Assembly: GCF_025118155.1 (NCBI RefSeq)
Contig: NW_026251400.1
Location: 186,001 to 250,000 of the forward strand
Origin: Cokeromyces recurvatus
Lineage: Eukaryota; Mucoromycota; Mucoromycetes; Mucorales; Mucoraceae
Direction of reading: 5' to 3'
DNA length: 64,000 bases
Positions 33,518-44,887 of the stretch are shown piece after piece. Both the position numbers and the translations under genes were made by a program. The notes beneath the pieces are model-generated. The model had not been told where the DNA came from. It worked only from the letters and a program-made list of their open reading frames with translations, and did not search any database. How positions within the stretch are numbered: position 1 is the first letter of the stretch; each line of letters starts with the position of its first letter.

Positions 33518-34927
33518 CTATGGAGTTTTGATTAAATCTGATTGTTCTAAAGAAACCATCATTTCTATTGATTGTTGTGATGAAGAAGCTGACACAGCTT
33601 GACGGTCCTAATATGTTAAATATTATGTAGTTTTATTAAGGGCTGTACAAATACATGTCATACCTGTTTTTCACTTCGGAATGAAGATGATTTAAATACG
33701 CGTGGTAAGGCTGCTACACGACTATCAAAGTAGTAGTAATGATAATAATAAGTTGATGTCAACACCACACACACATTTTTTTTTATCTATTTATTTACCC
33801 ATCTTCCAGATCAGTGACTAATAAACTGTACTTTTTTCTAAATTGAATCAACTCATTTCTATATTTATTACATTGTTCATATTTTTGAAGATCTAAAATA
33901 TGTTACAGATGAAAAATAAATGATACATGTATAAATGTGTATGTGTAATCAACATCATTAATATAGTTATTACATTCTTTTTCCATTTCTATTGTCCTTG
34001 TTTTCAAATTCATTAACTCCACTTTTAGTGCATCTGTAGTTCCTAAAAAAGTTGATTCAATATGTTGATGTAAATGTGATGTGTTCCAATTCTTTTCCCT
34101 TCAAAGGAAAGAAAAATGAGTTTAATGATTCATATTTTATTTTGGTGTAAATATTTTCATACGCTAAAAGTGGAGAACCAATAGGGCTTGTCACTTCTGA
34201 CATACGAATAGGGCCTTGTTGCTTACAGAATGAATCCAACTGTTTTTGTAGACGATTGACTATGATGGCTTGCTCTTGTTCCAGGGCATTCTCCATATCT
34301 ACTTTTTCTTTTTGAAGCTAGGTAATAAAAGAAACATGGTTCAATGTGTAAGCCATGTATGGTGTATACAATATCATTTACCTTCATTAATTTTTTTTGC
34401 AACATGTTTGTAAGGCTTTCTTCTTCTTCTTCAACTTGAATTAATAAGCGTTCTTTTTCCTTTTTTAGTTGTGCTATATGTTTGAGTAATTTGTTAGATA
34501 TATATTCTTCTTCTTGCTCATTCATGACAGACTATATATATATTATGATATAGATATGAGTCATTGCATTGCATATAAATTAAAAGGTACATCTATTATT
34601 ACCATTTTGATAGTTTCTTTCTTTAGTATTTCATTCTCTTCACGTAAATGATTGATTTGTCCACGCTCTGTTTCTAACTGTGACTGTAGTGTTTTGAAGC
34701 AGGTTGTTTGCATCATGTATATTTTATATAATTTTTGTAATTGAATTTGAAGCTGTCTTACATCCTCAAATTGGTTTATATTTTTTTCTCCTGAAATTTC
34801 TATATGAGTTTCATCTTCCTAATATAAAAGGACATTAATATGTATTTGTATCTTTTCTTTTCTTTTCATGTTATACAGTATGAGTTGGCTGAATTATGAT
34901 AGTGTCGTCTTGATTTATTATGGACAT
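33518..34927 (-). CDS. CCDC6: CCDC6-like coiled-coil protein
   Basis: Eight exons (34927-34877, 34818-34603, 34531-34382, 34317-34163, 34098-33974, 33892-33799, 33721-33664, 33607-33518) give 312 residues. The core is a long coiled coil with the CCDC6 pattern: EEEYISNKLLKHIAQLKKEK, EEEEESLTNMLQKKL and KVDMENALEQEQAIIVNRLQ, followed by a helix and a Ser-rich tail containing SRVAALPRVF-type sequence. Animal CCDC6 is a nuclear and cytosolic scaffold linked to the DNA-damage checkpoint. The fungal function is unknown. It lies directly upstream of MHF2 on the same strand, 175 bp apart. Confidence 0.82.
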
Positions 34928-35784
34928 TTATAATAATCTTTACGACCAAAATATATGTGTGATTTAGTATAAAGAAAGTATAACAAACATAGAGTAAAAT
35001 AGATAAATATACATGTAGATGAATATGTATATATGCATGCATGTATGTATGTATGTGTTCTTTTTTTTTATTATTATTATTATTAAAGAAATATTACCTT
35101 TTGAAGTTATACAACAATGTAAAAGAAGAAGAAAAAAATATATATAAATATATATATAGAAGAAAGAAATGGAAAGGAAAGGAAAAAAAGAAAGCGGCAA
35201 TATATACATATACACAGTACATCACCATTTACTGATATATATTTACGTGTTGCATAAAGTACATGGTGTTTGTATCACAATTGTACTTTCTGAGAAAAGC
35301 GTATCTATAGTAAGCAGTAAGTTTTAAATATAATAATCTCAAAGGACATCACAATATGGATTGGTGTCACTCATCTTCTTCTATGCATTGAGGAAGAGAC
35401 TCAATAAATAAAAGAATAGAATACTGTTTAATAATACGCTTTGAACTCATCATTACTACCTCCTTTTAAACCTTAACCCAAACCCTAAAGAAAAAAATAA
35501 AAATAAATAAAAATAAAAATAAAAATAAAATAGAAATAGAAAGAAAGGGAGACTAACTATTTTATTTGATTCTATTCTATCCTACTCTATTTTATGGCAT
35601 ATTGAATATCTAGAATAGAAACAGCTTATTTGGATATAATTGTCCTGTCCTCATTAAAAAAAAAATGGCTGGACAGTATTTATCAGTTTTTCAGTAGTTA
35701 GTAATAATAATGGGGATTTTGGCGTATTAGTGTTATCTTATTTGCACACACGTTTATTCTTCATTATATAAATACACTATTTAT
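34928..35784. other. Intergenic region between DnaJ and CCDC6 genes
   Basis: AT-rich, with ATGT repeats near 35035-35055, ATT repeats near 35070-35085, and a telomere-like CTTAACCCAAACCCTAAAG string at 35470-35490. Such AACCCTA boxes occur in fungal promoters, but its role here is unclear. No gene seen. Confidence 0.4.
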
Positions 35785-37582
35785 TTAAAAAAACATATTA
35801 AAAAAGCTGGGGAATCCAGTATGTAAGATTCCATCATCCTCATCATAAAGCTCATCCATTTCTTCACCACTGTTATAATCATAGTGTTCGTTATCATCAG
35901 TATTTGGTCCCTATTAAATAAAATAATCTTAATAATACTCTCCCCCTCTTTTTTTTTATTAACTAACTCTTCCTTACATTGGTTTGATGATAGTCTTGTG
36001 GAACTTCTTCTAATAATGTAGCTTCATTTGTTGAAGAAGCTGCTCCTTCTTCTTCAATATCATCGTCTTCAATTGTAATTGGCGCATTTGTGTTTCCATT
36101 TTCTATAGGAAGTTCCGTCTGTTCCTTACTTGTTGTTTCATCTTCATCATCAATCACAATAGCATTCTCTTTTGCTTTCTTTTGTTGTTCTGTTTCAAAT
36201 AATTCATTTATGGCTGCTTTTGCTTCTCGTGTCCTTGGCACTTGAATGGTATCAGGGAATTTTACATGAAATGTCACTAAAAGATCACCTCGAGCCCCTG
36301 TCTCACTATTGAACAGAGGCATCCCTTCTCCTTTCATTAAGCGTTGTGTGTTGGGTTTAATTACATTTCCGCAAACTTGTGTTACTGTCAAGATACGTCC
36401 ATCTAGATGTGTACATAGTTTTTTATTTTTAAACCCCATAATCGCTTCCTTTAATGAAATCGTCACCGTCATATGTAGATTGTCGCCTTGACGTTTAAAG
36501 ATTGGATGAGGAAGTAAAGTGATCTTGAAGATCACGTTACCTCTACTCTTCCCATCTGGTTTTAGTTTCCCCTTATCTTTTACTTGTAAACTATGTCCCT
36601 CATGAAGTCCCTTGGGCACTTTCACATTCATTTCTTTACTGATCGACTGTTTTCCATTGCATTTACTACATCGTACAAAATATCGCATATTACCTCTACC
36701 TTTACAATAGACGCATGGCATAGGTGCTGTCATCTTTCGATTCACAAATCGCTCCTCTGTTGTTCCTTTACCATGACATTTATCGCATGTTTTTATCCTT
36801 CTAAGTTTTGCATCTTTGCTATTCCTATATGCGATTATATTAAAAGAGTCATTTGTGCGATATTTCGTTTATCTACTTTACCCATGACAATCATCGCAAA
36901 TAATAGGTTCCTGATAAGTCATTCTAACTGTCGATCCATTATAGACATCTTCAAGTGTTATTTTACTTGTAGAGTAAATATTATAATCTATACATATCAT
37001 ATTTTAGTAAAAGAAAAAAAATGGTTACTATAATATATATGTATATATATGCTTACTGGGTGGTCGCTGATGATAGGTAGATCTAAAACCAGAAAAGAAA
37101 TCGAATGGACTATAAAACGTAAATCCATCCCTACTTCCATATGATGAATAACTATGATTTCTATTTTCTGTTTGTTCTTTAGATATGTATTCTTTTCTCT
37201 TTTCTGGATCAATTAAAATGCTGTATGCATGAGAAATCTCTTTGAACTGAAACAAGATCATTAGATTAGATCAATTAAATATATATTCTATAATCCATAC
37301 CTTTTCTGCACCATCTTTATTTTTATCAGGATGATATTCTTTTGCCTAAAAAAAAACGAGAGAGAAAGAGAGAGTGTTGACATGCGAACAAATCTAAATG
37401 TAAGAAAAATGAAAGTTGTCTAAAAGATTAATGACTATTTTACCAAATTACGATAGGCCTATATAAATGTCAAGTAGATTAGTATAGATCAATTATTAAA
37501 TTAGACTTTACATTACCTTTTTCACTTCATTTATAGAAGCAGAAGATGTAAGACCCAAAGTTTGATAAAGTTTTTCTACCAT
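35785..37582 (-). CDS. Type I DnaJ/Hsp40 co-chaperone (Ydj1/Apj1-like)
   Basis: Seven exons (37582-37517, 37458-37444, 37345-37301, 37246-37057, 36987-36882, 36824-35978, 35910-35785) encode 464 residues. Exon 2 is just 15 nt (AYRNL). The J domain has the HPD motif (EYHPDKN). A Gly/Phe/Ser-rich linker is followed by a zinc-binding region with four repeats, of which the second and third are canonical (CDKCHGKG, CVYCKGRG) and the first and last degenerate (CDDCHGNS, CSKCNGKQ). The C-terminal substrate-binding domains are present (GDNLHMTVTISLKEAIMGF). The tail is long and acidic, without a CAAX box, unlike Ydj1. It stimulates Hsp70; the location is probably cytosol or nucleus. Confidence 0.88.
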
Positions 37583-38629
37583 TTTAATCCTTCTATTTAA
37601 AAAAAAAAAAAAAATAAGGAGAAAAAAAAAAAAAAAGGAATTTACGTTGACAAGCAGAGAATTTAATAGAACTTTAATTTTTTAAACAGCGATTTCCTCT
37701 TATCACTGTGGAGCGTACAAAATTTTAATTTACTGCAAATCTTTATAAATACATCAAAAAGAGCGTATTGAAGTTCATCAAAGCTATCATAGTTAGTTTC
37801 TGTTAATCAATCATGTTTCTTATAGTGTACAAAGTTCATCTCGTATTAGAAAAAAAAAAAAGTTAGTTTCTATAGTCAATATGCTTTATAAAATGGTAAA
37901 ATAAAAGAAACACAACAAGTTTCAGAAGATTGAATAGAGAGATCAATCTTTAATGCTATCCTAAAAATGATACTCACAATTCTTTATATCTTGAATAAAT
38001 AATAATATGTATACGACTTTATTTATTATTAGAGTCTAATTGTTTCTTTGACTTCTAAATTAGGAAATGAAATAAACTTCCTGGTAGTAGTTTTATAAAA
38101 TCGTTATCCAATGAATAGTAGGATTAATAACAGCCTTATCCCTATAATCAAGAGGTTATATCCTTGATAATTTCATATACTATTCATGGCCTTTCTCCAG
38201 AATCAATCATTTACTCCGCTTCTTCTTCTTATTTTATTTATTTATTTTTGCTCTTTATATCTCATTATGTAAGGCTATGAGAAAGCTCGATTATAAGAAA
38301 TCAAATAGTTTCATTTAAACTATAGATGAATGAAAAAAAAAATTTTTTTTTTGTTCCTTTCGTGAAAATATAAACTAAAAAGTATGTGTTGTCTATGCTG
38401 ATTTATAGTTTGTGAATAGTTACACATTAATGAATATTTATAAAAATATAAAAAAAAAAAATCGTGAAAATCCCGATACTAGTTTAAGACTTAAAAAAAA
38501 ATAATAAAAAAAAAAATCTGAGGGGTGAATAGAGGATTCCACTAAGCGACGATACATGCGCCCACTAATGACATTTTTATATTCATAGCTTGGATAACCC
38601 CCTATTCTGTTCTCTCCTCTATATTTAAT
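37583..38629. other. Divergent intergenic region, DnaJ and eS25 genes
   Basis: About 1 kb of AT-rich DNA with several A-runs (about 37600-37636, 37851-37861, 38332-38351). A locally GC-richer part at 38540-38610 just upstream of the predicted eS25 start is the likely promoter. No gene seen. Confidence 0.45.
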
Positions 38630-39355
38630 ATGGTAAAGTATATTTACTCAAAATTCAAGAAAAAAAAAAAAGAACATTAGAATGAAAAGCAGGGAATGTA
38701 TGGATAGATGGATGGATGGATGGATGAATTAGTTGGATAAAAATTGAATGTTGTATTAATGAACACTGTTTACGCATCTGAATGTAATAAAAAAAAAGAG
38801 AGATTTTGTAATCAATTTGAATGTTTTTTAATCAACAGTAATTACAATTAAACTTTAGACATCATTTGATATTAATTTTCGATTACAATATGAACAACAA
38901 TTTAGTTTAATTTTGACATTCTCTGTCTCATTCTACATGTCTTTTTTTTTTTAAAAAAAAAAATACACATAGTGGGAGAAACATGTATTAAATCTATTTG
39001 TTCATTTGGATTATAGGCTAAGAAGGACGTTGCCGGTAAGCCTAGCTCTAGCTCTGGTGGAAAGAAGGCCAAGAAGAAGTGGTCCGCTAAGAAGGTTAAG
39101 GACAAGGCTAACAACTTGGTTATGCTTGATAAGCCCACCTATGATCGTTTGTTCAAGGAAGTCCCTACCTACAAGCTCATTTCTCAATCTGTCTTGGTTG
39201 ACCGTCTCAAGTTGAACGGCTCTTTGGCTCGTATTGCCATTCGTGAACTCGAAGCTCAAGGTTTAATCAAGCCTATTTCTCGTCATCACGCTCAAATCAT
39301 TTATACTCGTGCTACTGGTGATGAAAAGAAGGCTGTTGCTGAAGACGAAGAATAA
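38630..39355 (+). CDS. RPS25: Ribosomal protein eS25
   Basis: The main exon 39017-39355 encodes [20 protein letters not shown] followed by the conserved winged-helix body ([57 protein letters not shown]) and an acidic end. The frame needs a start codon in phase 0 upstream. The best candidate is ATG 38630-38632 followed at once by the donor GTAAAG, giving a first coding exon of only ATG and a 384-nt intron. The mature protein would be 113 residues, close to yeast (108). It is a component of the 40S head, needed for IRES use and some frameshifting. The first exon position is inferred; the rest is certain. Confidence 0.9.
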
Positions 39356-40759
39356 ACAGGAATTCTCGTCACTTTGTTAAATATGATAAATAAATCTTTT
39401 TTTTTTTATTTGTATAAATTTGTAACTGAAATTGTTATGGCTTATTTTCTTATCCTTTTTTATTATTATTATTATTATTAATATTATTCATTCTTATTTT
39501 ATTTATAATTGTTCGTACAGTTGGATTAGCGTCTATTAGTTTAAAAGAAAAAAAAACCAAAAGATAACTACGGCCAATGCACCGGCTGATATACAAAGAT
39601 ATCAAGCACGTTGGGTTAATCGTGGGGATGAGTAGCGCAATATAGCCCATTGATAAAGATTCGCATATACCACGACTCTGCTCATACCCTTTAATGTTGA
39701 AAAGAAAAAAAAAAAAATTCGAGAGCAAAATTAGAAGCATATTTTTATACTTGAATAAACTGACTTTAAAATGGGACTGCTTTATTTTATTCTATTTTAT
39801 CTTACTTTATTTTTTTAGAGCAGCTTGTTGAGAAGAGGAAATAGTATGGTTATTGTGAATATTCAAAGAATATTTTTTGTTGTGGTTATGTTTTAATTGT
39901 AAGTAATATATTTGAGTCTTGGATTTTCCTAAGAATCCTTTAGACTTGTATTTAATATTTAAAAATGCTTATTATTCAAGCTGCTTTAAAATCGTTTATC
40001 AGCATGTTGCCTTAAGGCTCTGCAACTTTTGCCTTGTTAAAGTCAATATTTAATTCATTCAAGAGCTTAAAAAAAAGAAAAAAAATACTCGAAATACACC
40101 TGATATGAAACAAATTATATCGATAAATATAACGTCAACAGCTTAAAAATAGTTCATACGTTACTATTAAAATTTATATCTTTTCCTTCTATTCGTAGGA
40201 TTCCATCTGTTCTGTTCATTTAGTGCCCCTCCTCGTCGAAAGATTTATTATCGTCTAATCTGACTCAATAAACCTTTTTTTTTTCTTTCATCTTGAAAGC
40301 TTTCCTTGTTTATCTATTAACGTGTGATAATATAAATTTGTATTTTGTTTGAAAAGACATCTACCTTTTTATTTTTTCCTGTATGGTTTTTTCTACTCTA
40401 TATCAATATATCTACCTAACCGCTTCCAGCTTGTACTTTGTGTTCAAAAGTAATATGTATGCAATTAAATATCAAAATTTAACAACATAAGTGTGGTATT
40501 ATAAAGCGAGTAGCAATACTATAACTATTAGAAAAAAAAAAACTTGGCTATGATTATTGTAATGGCTAATATGACCTTTGTTATGTTAAAATACACAAGG
40601 CATTACTTATTATTTAGCGTAAAGAAGAAAGATTATCTAGTTCACCATTTTGGACCTTTAGATTTATTTTTGAAGAAATTAAAAAAATAAAATAAAATAA
40701 AATAAAATAAAATAAAATAAAATAAAATAAAGAAGGGAGGAGGGAAGAGGGCAAAATGC
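39356..40759. other. Convergent intergenic region with a GC-rich island
   Basis: Holds the eS25 3' end (AATAAA near 39390) and the end of the MOCS1 locus. A GC-richer block at 39556-39692 is listed separately. An (AAAAT)n array lies at about 40685-40731. No protein gene recognised. Confidence 0.45.
39556..39692. other. GC-richer block with small inverted repeats, candidate ncRNA
   Basis: About 137 bp near 45% GC inside 25% GC DNA. It contains GATAT-ACAAAG-ATATC (39588-39603) and CACG-N10-CGTG (39607-39624), and box-like strings GATGA and CTGA reminiscent of C/D snoRNA boxes but in the wrong order and spacing for a confident call. The minus strand is open but the product is not recognised. 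Confidence 0.3.
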
Positions 40760-41385
40760 TTATATTTTATAAGTTGATGATTTCCAATGTCCACTTTTAC
40801 CCCCTTTCTTTTCAATGACACGAACGCCTTCAATAATCATATCCTTTGAAGCTGCTTTACACATGTCATAGACAGTCAATAGAGCCACACTTGTTGCTGT
40901 TAAGGCTTCCATTTCAACACCTGTCTTCCCGGATGTCTGTACTGTCGACTCACATTCAACACTTTGCTTGTCATCATCAAGCCAAAGTCGGACATCAATT
41001 AAACCTAACAAAAGTGGATGACAAAGAGGAATAAGATGAGAGGTCGTCTTGGCTGCTTGAATACCAGCTATTTGTGCTACCGTCAATACATTTCCTTTCA
41101 AGGTATGCACTTGATTCGATTTCAGCAGATCATAGGCTTGCTGAGGCAAAATGATACGGCCTACTGCCTTAGCTTCTCGCTTTGTAGGCGCTTTATCTGT
41201 TACAGATACCATACGAGCTTCTCCTGTAGTTGGATCCGTATGTGTTAATCTTGGTTTATCACCATCATCATCATCATTGGCTTTTGTTGAATAGTAGCGT
41301 ATACTTTGACTCAATGTAGTTGAAGGGATCATGAAGGCTGGTATTCTTCTATTCCCACTAAAAGGCAAACCAAAGGGATGAACAA
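40760..41385 (-). CDS. MOCS1: Molybdenum cofactor biosynthesis MoaC domain (MOCS1B)
   Basis: From ATG 41332 the frame gives 190 residues of a MoaC-type cyclic pyranopterin monophosphate synthase: LTHTDPTTGEARMVSVTDK, NVLTVAQIAGIQAAKTTSHL, IPLCHPLLL (active-site region), TGVEMEALTATSVALLTVYD and a C-terminal KKGGKSG. The catalytic lysine region is present. The open frame continues upstream to a strong acceptor (TATATAG ending at 41386 after a long pyrimidine tract), which fits in phase to a donor inside the MoaA exon. A fused MoaA-MoaC mRNA is therefore predicted. The SIRYYSTKAN segment resembles a mitochondrial presequence end. Together with MoaA it makes cPMP from GTP. Confidence 0.9.
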
Positions 41386-41525
41386 CTATATATAATAATA
41401 AAAAAAAAAAAGAAAAAGAAAAAGAAAGAAATAAGCAAAAAGAAAAAGCAAGTTAATTTTCTAATTTATTTTTCTATCAAGTGTATATCATTTTGTTTTT
41501 CTAAAACAGCAAAAGAAAAAAAAAT

Positions 41526-41557
<32 letters not shown>

Positions 41558-41633
41558 TGATGTATTTTATAGATACACAACATAAGGAATGAATGATAGA
41601 TGCAAATGCTGCTTTAATGATATACAATGAAAT

Positions 41634-43028
41634 TTATCCGCCAATAAGAATCATTGGCCTATTCTTTTTAGATGCCAATTCAAACATACCAGCATGTTGT
41701 TTCTTCTTTTTCTTTACTGCTGCTCCAATTATTTCTAATAACTCTTCATCGCTCTTTCCTTCCCGTATCATATCGCGTAATGATACTTCTGCATTACCAA
41801 ACAAGCATACCTTAATACTTCCATTTGCTGTTATACGCAATCTATTACATGTACCGCAAAAATGATCTGTCATTGATGTAATAAATCCTAATTTTCCTTT
41901 ATATCCAGGTATTTGATAATGCTACGATCACATAAATGAGTATCAATGTACATACTTGGACTAGTATAGTATAGATATAGATAACTAATTATTTACCTTT
42001 GTTGTATCGTTTAAAGCATCACCTACTTTGTTCATTCGACCATAGATAGATTCTATCTTATGAATCAACTCCTTGTAGGGAACAAGTTTATCACTCTTCC
42101 ATTTGTTTCCATCAAATGGCATGTATTCAATAAATCGTACATCTACAGGATGATCTTTTGTGTAGGCAGCAAATTTCAGTACCTCTTGATCATTCACCCC
42201 ACGCATCACTACTGTATTGATCTTTACACGAGGAATATTTAATCTAATGGCTTCATCAATCGCACCCACCACTTTTTCAAAGCCTTTTCGTCGTGTCATA
42301 ATTTCAAACAAGTGAGGGTCCAACGTATCTAAGCTAACATTCAAAGTATCTAATCCACCTTCTGCTAAAGCAGGCAATTTACGTTTCAGAGCAATCCCAT
42401 TTGAAGTCATTGCTAAACTCTGGAGTCCAACTTGCTTTAATTGACCCAGTTTTTGAACGAGTTCAATAATATCAGGTCGTACCGTGGGTTCTCCACCTGT
42501 TAAACGAATCTTTGTTACGCCCTGACTAACGAAAAGCTTTGCTAAATGTAAAATTTCTTCCTTTTTCAAAAGCTGTGATTCTGGTGTTAATTGAATACCC
42601 TCTTCTGGCATACAATATGTGCCTATATACACATATTTTGTAAATAATAAGTTTGATTTAATTTTATTATTTTATTCACTTTACACCTTAAATTGCAACG
42701 TTCTGTTAAAGAAATACGTAGATAATTATGCTGTCGATTATAATTATCTATCAAGTACTTGGTAACAATTGGCTTCTTTTCTTGAGAATCAGCATTGTTG
42801 TTTGGTATTTCTGGTTGCTAAAATAATAAAAAAAAAAAATTAAATTAGTCATCAGATGTTCAACTCAATGAGAACTTACAATTCTTAAGGCTGCCGCCTA
42901 ATAAAGCAAAAAAAAAAAAATGAGTAATGCTATTTTAATTATAAATAGTAACAACTTACTTGTGAGCTATAGAAGCGATAAATGCCTGGCTTGGGATTAA
43001 TGTAAGTTACGATTCTTCTTGCAAACAT
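41634..43028 (-). CDS. MOCS1: Molybdenum cofactor biosynthesis radical-SAM MoaA (MOCS1A)
   Basis: Exons 43028-42960, 42897-42880 (18 nt), 42817-42685, 42622-41997 and 41921-41634 encode 377 residues. A basic, hydroxylated N-terminus ([20 protein letters not shown]) fits mitochondrial import. The radical-SAM cluster CNLRCTYC crosses an intron, followed by [13 protein letters not shown]. The C-terminal second cluster is [19 protein letters not shown]. The protein ends RPMILIGG, the double glycine essential for MoaA/MOCS1A activity. Reaction: GTP to 3',8-cyclo-GTP in mitochondria. A GTATGT donor at 41689 within the last exon (after codon HAG) would bypass the double glycine and fuse to MoaC in frame, as in animal MOCS1. 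Confidence 0.93.
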
Positions 43029-44217
43029 TGCTGAAAAATGAAAAAAAAAAAAAATCAGGACAAAATGAAACAATGTGAATTTTTATTTTCTATTTGTTAC
43101 CTTTTTTAGTTTTTTTTTTTTTTTTTTTTTTTGAAGGATTAAGGTTTCAGTTCATAAAACATAAAATCGCTTCATTGTTTTATTTAAAATTAAACGAATA
43201 AAAGATGAACAAAAAAAATTTTTTTTTATTAATTCAGAAGAGAATCAAAATGAAAAGAAGGTTTTAATCAATACAGAAAATAAAAAAAAGAAACATGTTT
43301 CTATTCAACATCAACAAAGTATCTTCTTCCCAAATAAGAGGAGACCAGCAAAATAAGAACATTATGCTGTTATTGCAAATGATCGCAATGATAAGGAAAC
43401 ATTTGTAAATCAGCAATTTGAAACATCATTTTACCGCCATTTTTTTTTTTTTTCATTGGTAAAAATGATCAATTACGAGTGAAGGGTAATTAAACTTACT
43501 TGATGAATAAGTTTTATAATTATTATTATTATTTTCTTTTGAAGAAGTTGCTAGTGTATAACACAAGAATATCCATTAAATTTTTTCTTATTTGCTGTAA
43601 TAGTAACTAGTATGCCTAATCTACTATAAAAAGGTGTATTTCTTTATTTATTTATATATTTCCAAATATCATTTCGTAAATGTATGCTATTTTCTTTAAA
43701 ATGTCAAATAAAATAAATAGTAACTAATAAAGAAATTACAATAGTAACAGATCTTATTTCAAGTCAAAAATAATTTCCTATGCGTGATAAAAGAATGAGA
43801 GGAAATATAAACTTTATTTTATTTTATTCTATTTTTCACGAAATTACGAAACAGTAAGTCAGTCTATAGTTGTATTGCTATAAACTAATCCAGAATACAA
43901 CAGGAATGGACACTCAGCATTTGCTAATAATGCTTAATAGCTTATTTTTTTTTTTTTAAATACAAGACTTTTTGTTATAATAATTTCTCTACTACGTGTC
44001 AAGATATTTGGTTTAATACATTTCTTTTATTCAAAATTCTAATAAATAAATGTAAAATACAATACAATACATAAAATTGCAGATGGAATTAATTTTTTGT
44101 TTGTCAGTATCAATTAAGCGTGAATCATCTTTTTGTTTCGCCAATATATAATTTTTCTATACGTAAAAAAAATATCTCTAACTGTACAAATAAATTTATT
44201 ATTATTATTATCTATCA
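43029..44217. other. Intergenic region, MOCS1 promoter side
   Basis: AT-rich. A 63-codon plus-strand frame without ATG (43165-43356) looks protein-like (INSEENQNEKKVLINTENK, ending SIFFPNKRRPAK), but no start or partner exon was found. T-runs occur near 43108-43131 and 43440-43454. The right end holds the MED10 3' region. Confidence 0.4.
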
Positions 44218-44887
44218 TCACTCGCTTGGTGGTTGAGATTGCTTATTTTCAAGCATAGTGTCTGCATTATCATAAAGGTCAGGAAAAGACTTTGTAAATT
44301 CTTCTGATAAAAGCTTTCGAAATTCCTAATATATAATAAATGCAACAACTTTTAACTCCATCTTTCTTTTATGCAATAATAAAAAAAGGTTTCCATAACT
44401 TACAGCAACTGCTTTGATTTTACCGTTTGTATATTGATTCTCTGTCGCTGCTCTTTCCACAAAACCTTGAGTAAATATATCTGGATTCTTACCATGTTCT
44501 ACATAGCTTAAAATAATAATAAAAAGATGAGCTTTACTATTGATCAAATAGAAATAGTTGCCATTCTTACTTTATTACTTCTTCTGGTATAAATAAATCA
44601 ATGCCATCTTTTATTTCGTCAATTTCTTTATATTGCTCGATAATACTATTACTGTTATTTTATTTTATTTTTAACATGCATGTAAGTGGAATTAATCTCG
44701 AATGTCGTTTCTATTTAAATTTTATGTAAATCTTAGAAACTTACATCTTTTTCCATACAAGCTTGTTACCATCAGGCTGAAAATCATAAACAATAACACT
44801 TAATTCAAATAATGTTTGTAGTAGTTCATTTAATTTATCTTCAACAGATTGACGAGAATCCTTTGTTGTTATTTCGTCTGGTTGCAT
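44218..44887 (-). CDS. MED10: Mediator complex subunit 10 (Med10/Nut2)
   Basis: Exons 44887-44745, 44645-44571, 44506-44404 and 44325-44218 give 142 residues, the usual size for Med10. Helical signature: QSVEDKLNELLQTLFELSVIVYDFQP at the N-terminus, then IDLFIPEEVINYVEHGKNPD, TQGFVERAATENQ and KIKAVAEFRKLLSEEF. Med10 is a core subunit of the Mediator middle module that links activators to RNA polymerase II. All introns are under 100 nt. The gene lies divergently from the CotH gene. Confidence 0.92.

Noticed and set aside
36840..36905. Apparent one-base frameshift in the first zinc repeat of the DnaJ gene
   Set aside because: Recounting against the opposite-strand translation showed the frame is continuous; the break was a reading slip of mine.
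39588..39660. U4-like or C/D snoRNA reading of the 39.6-kb block
   Set aside because: Boxes occur in the wrong order and no terminal stem or guide complementarity could be shown by eye.
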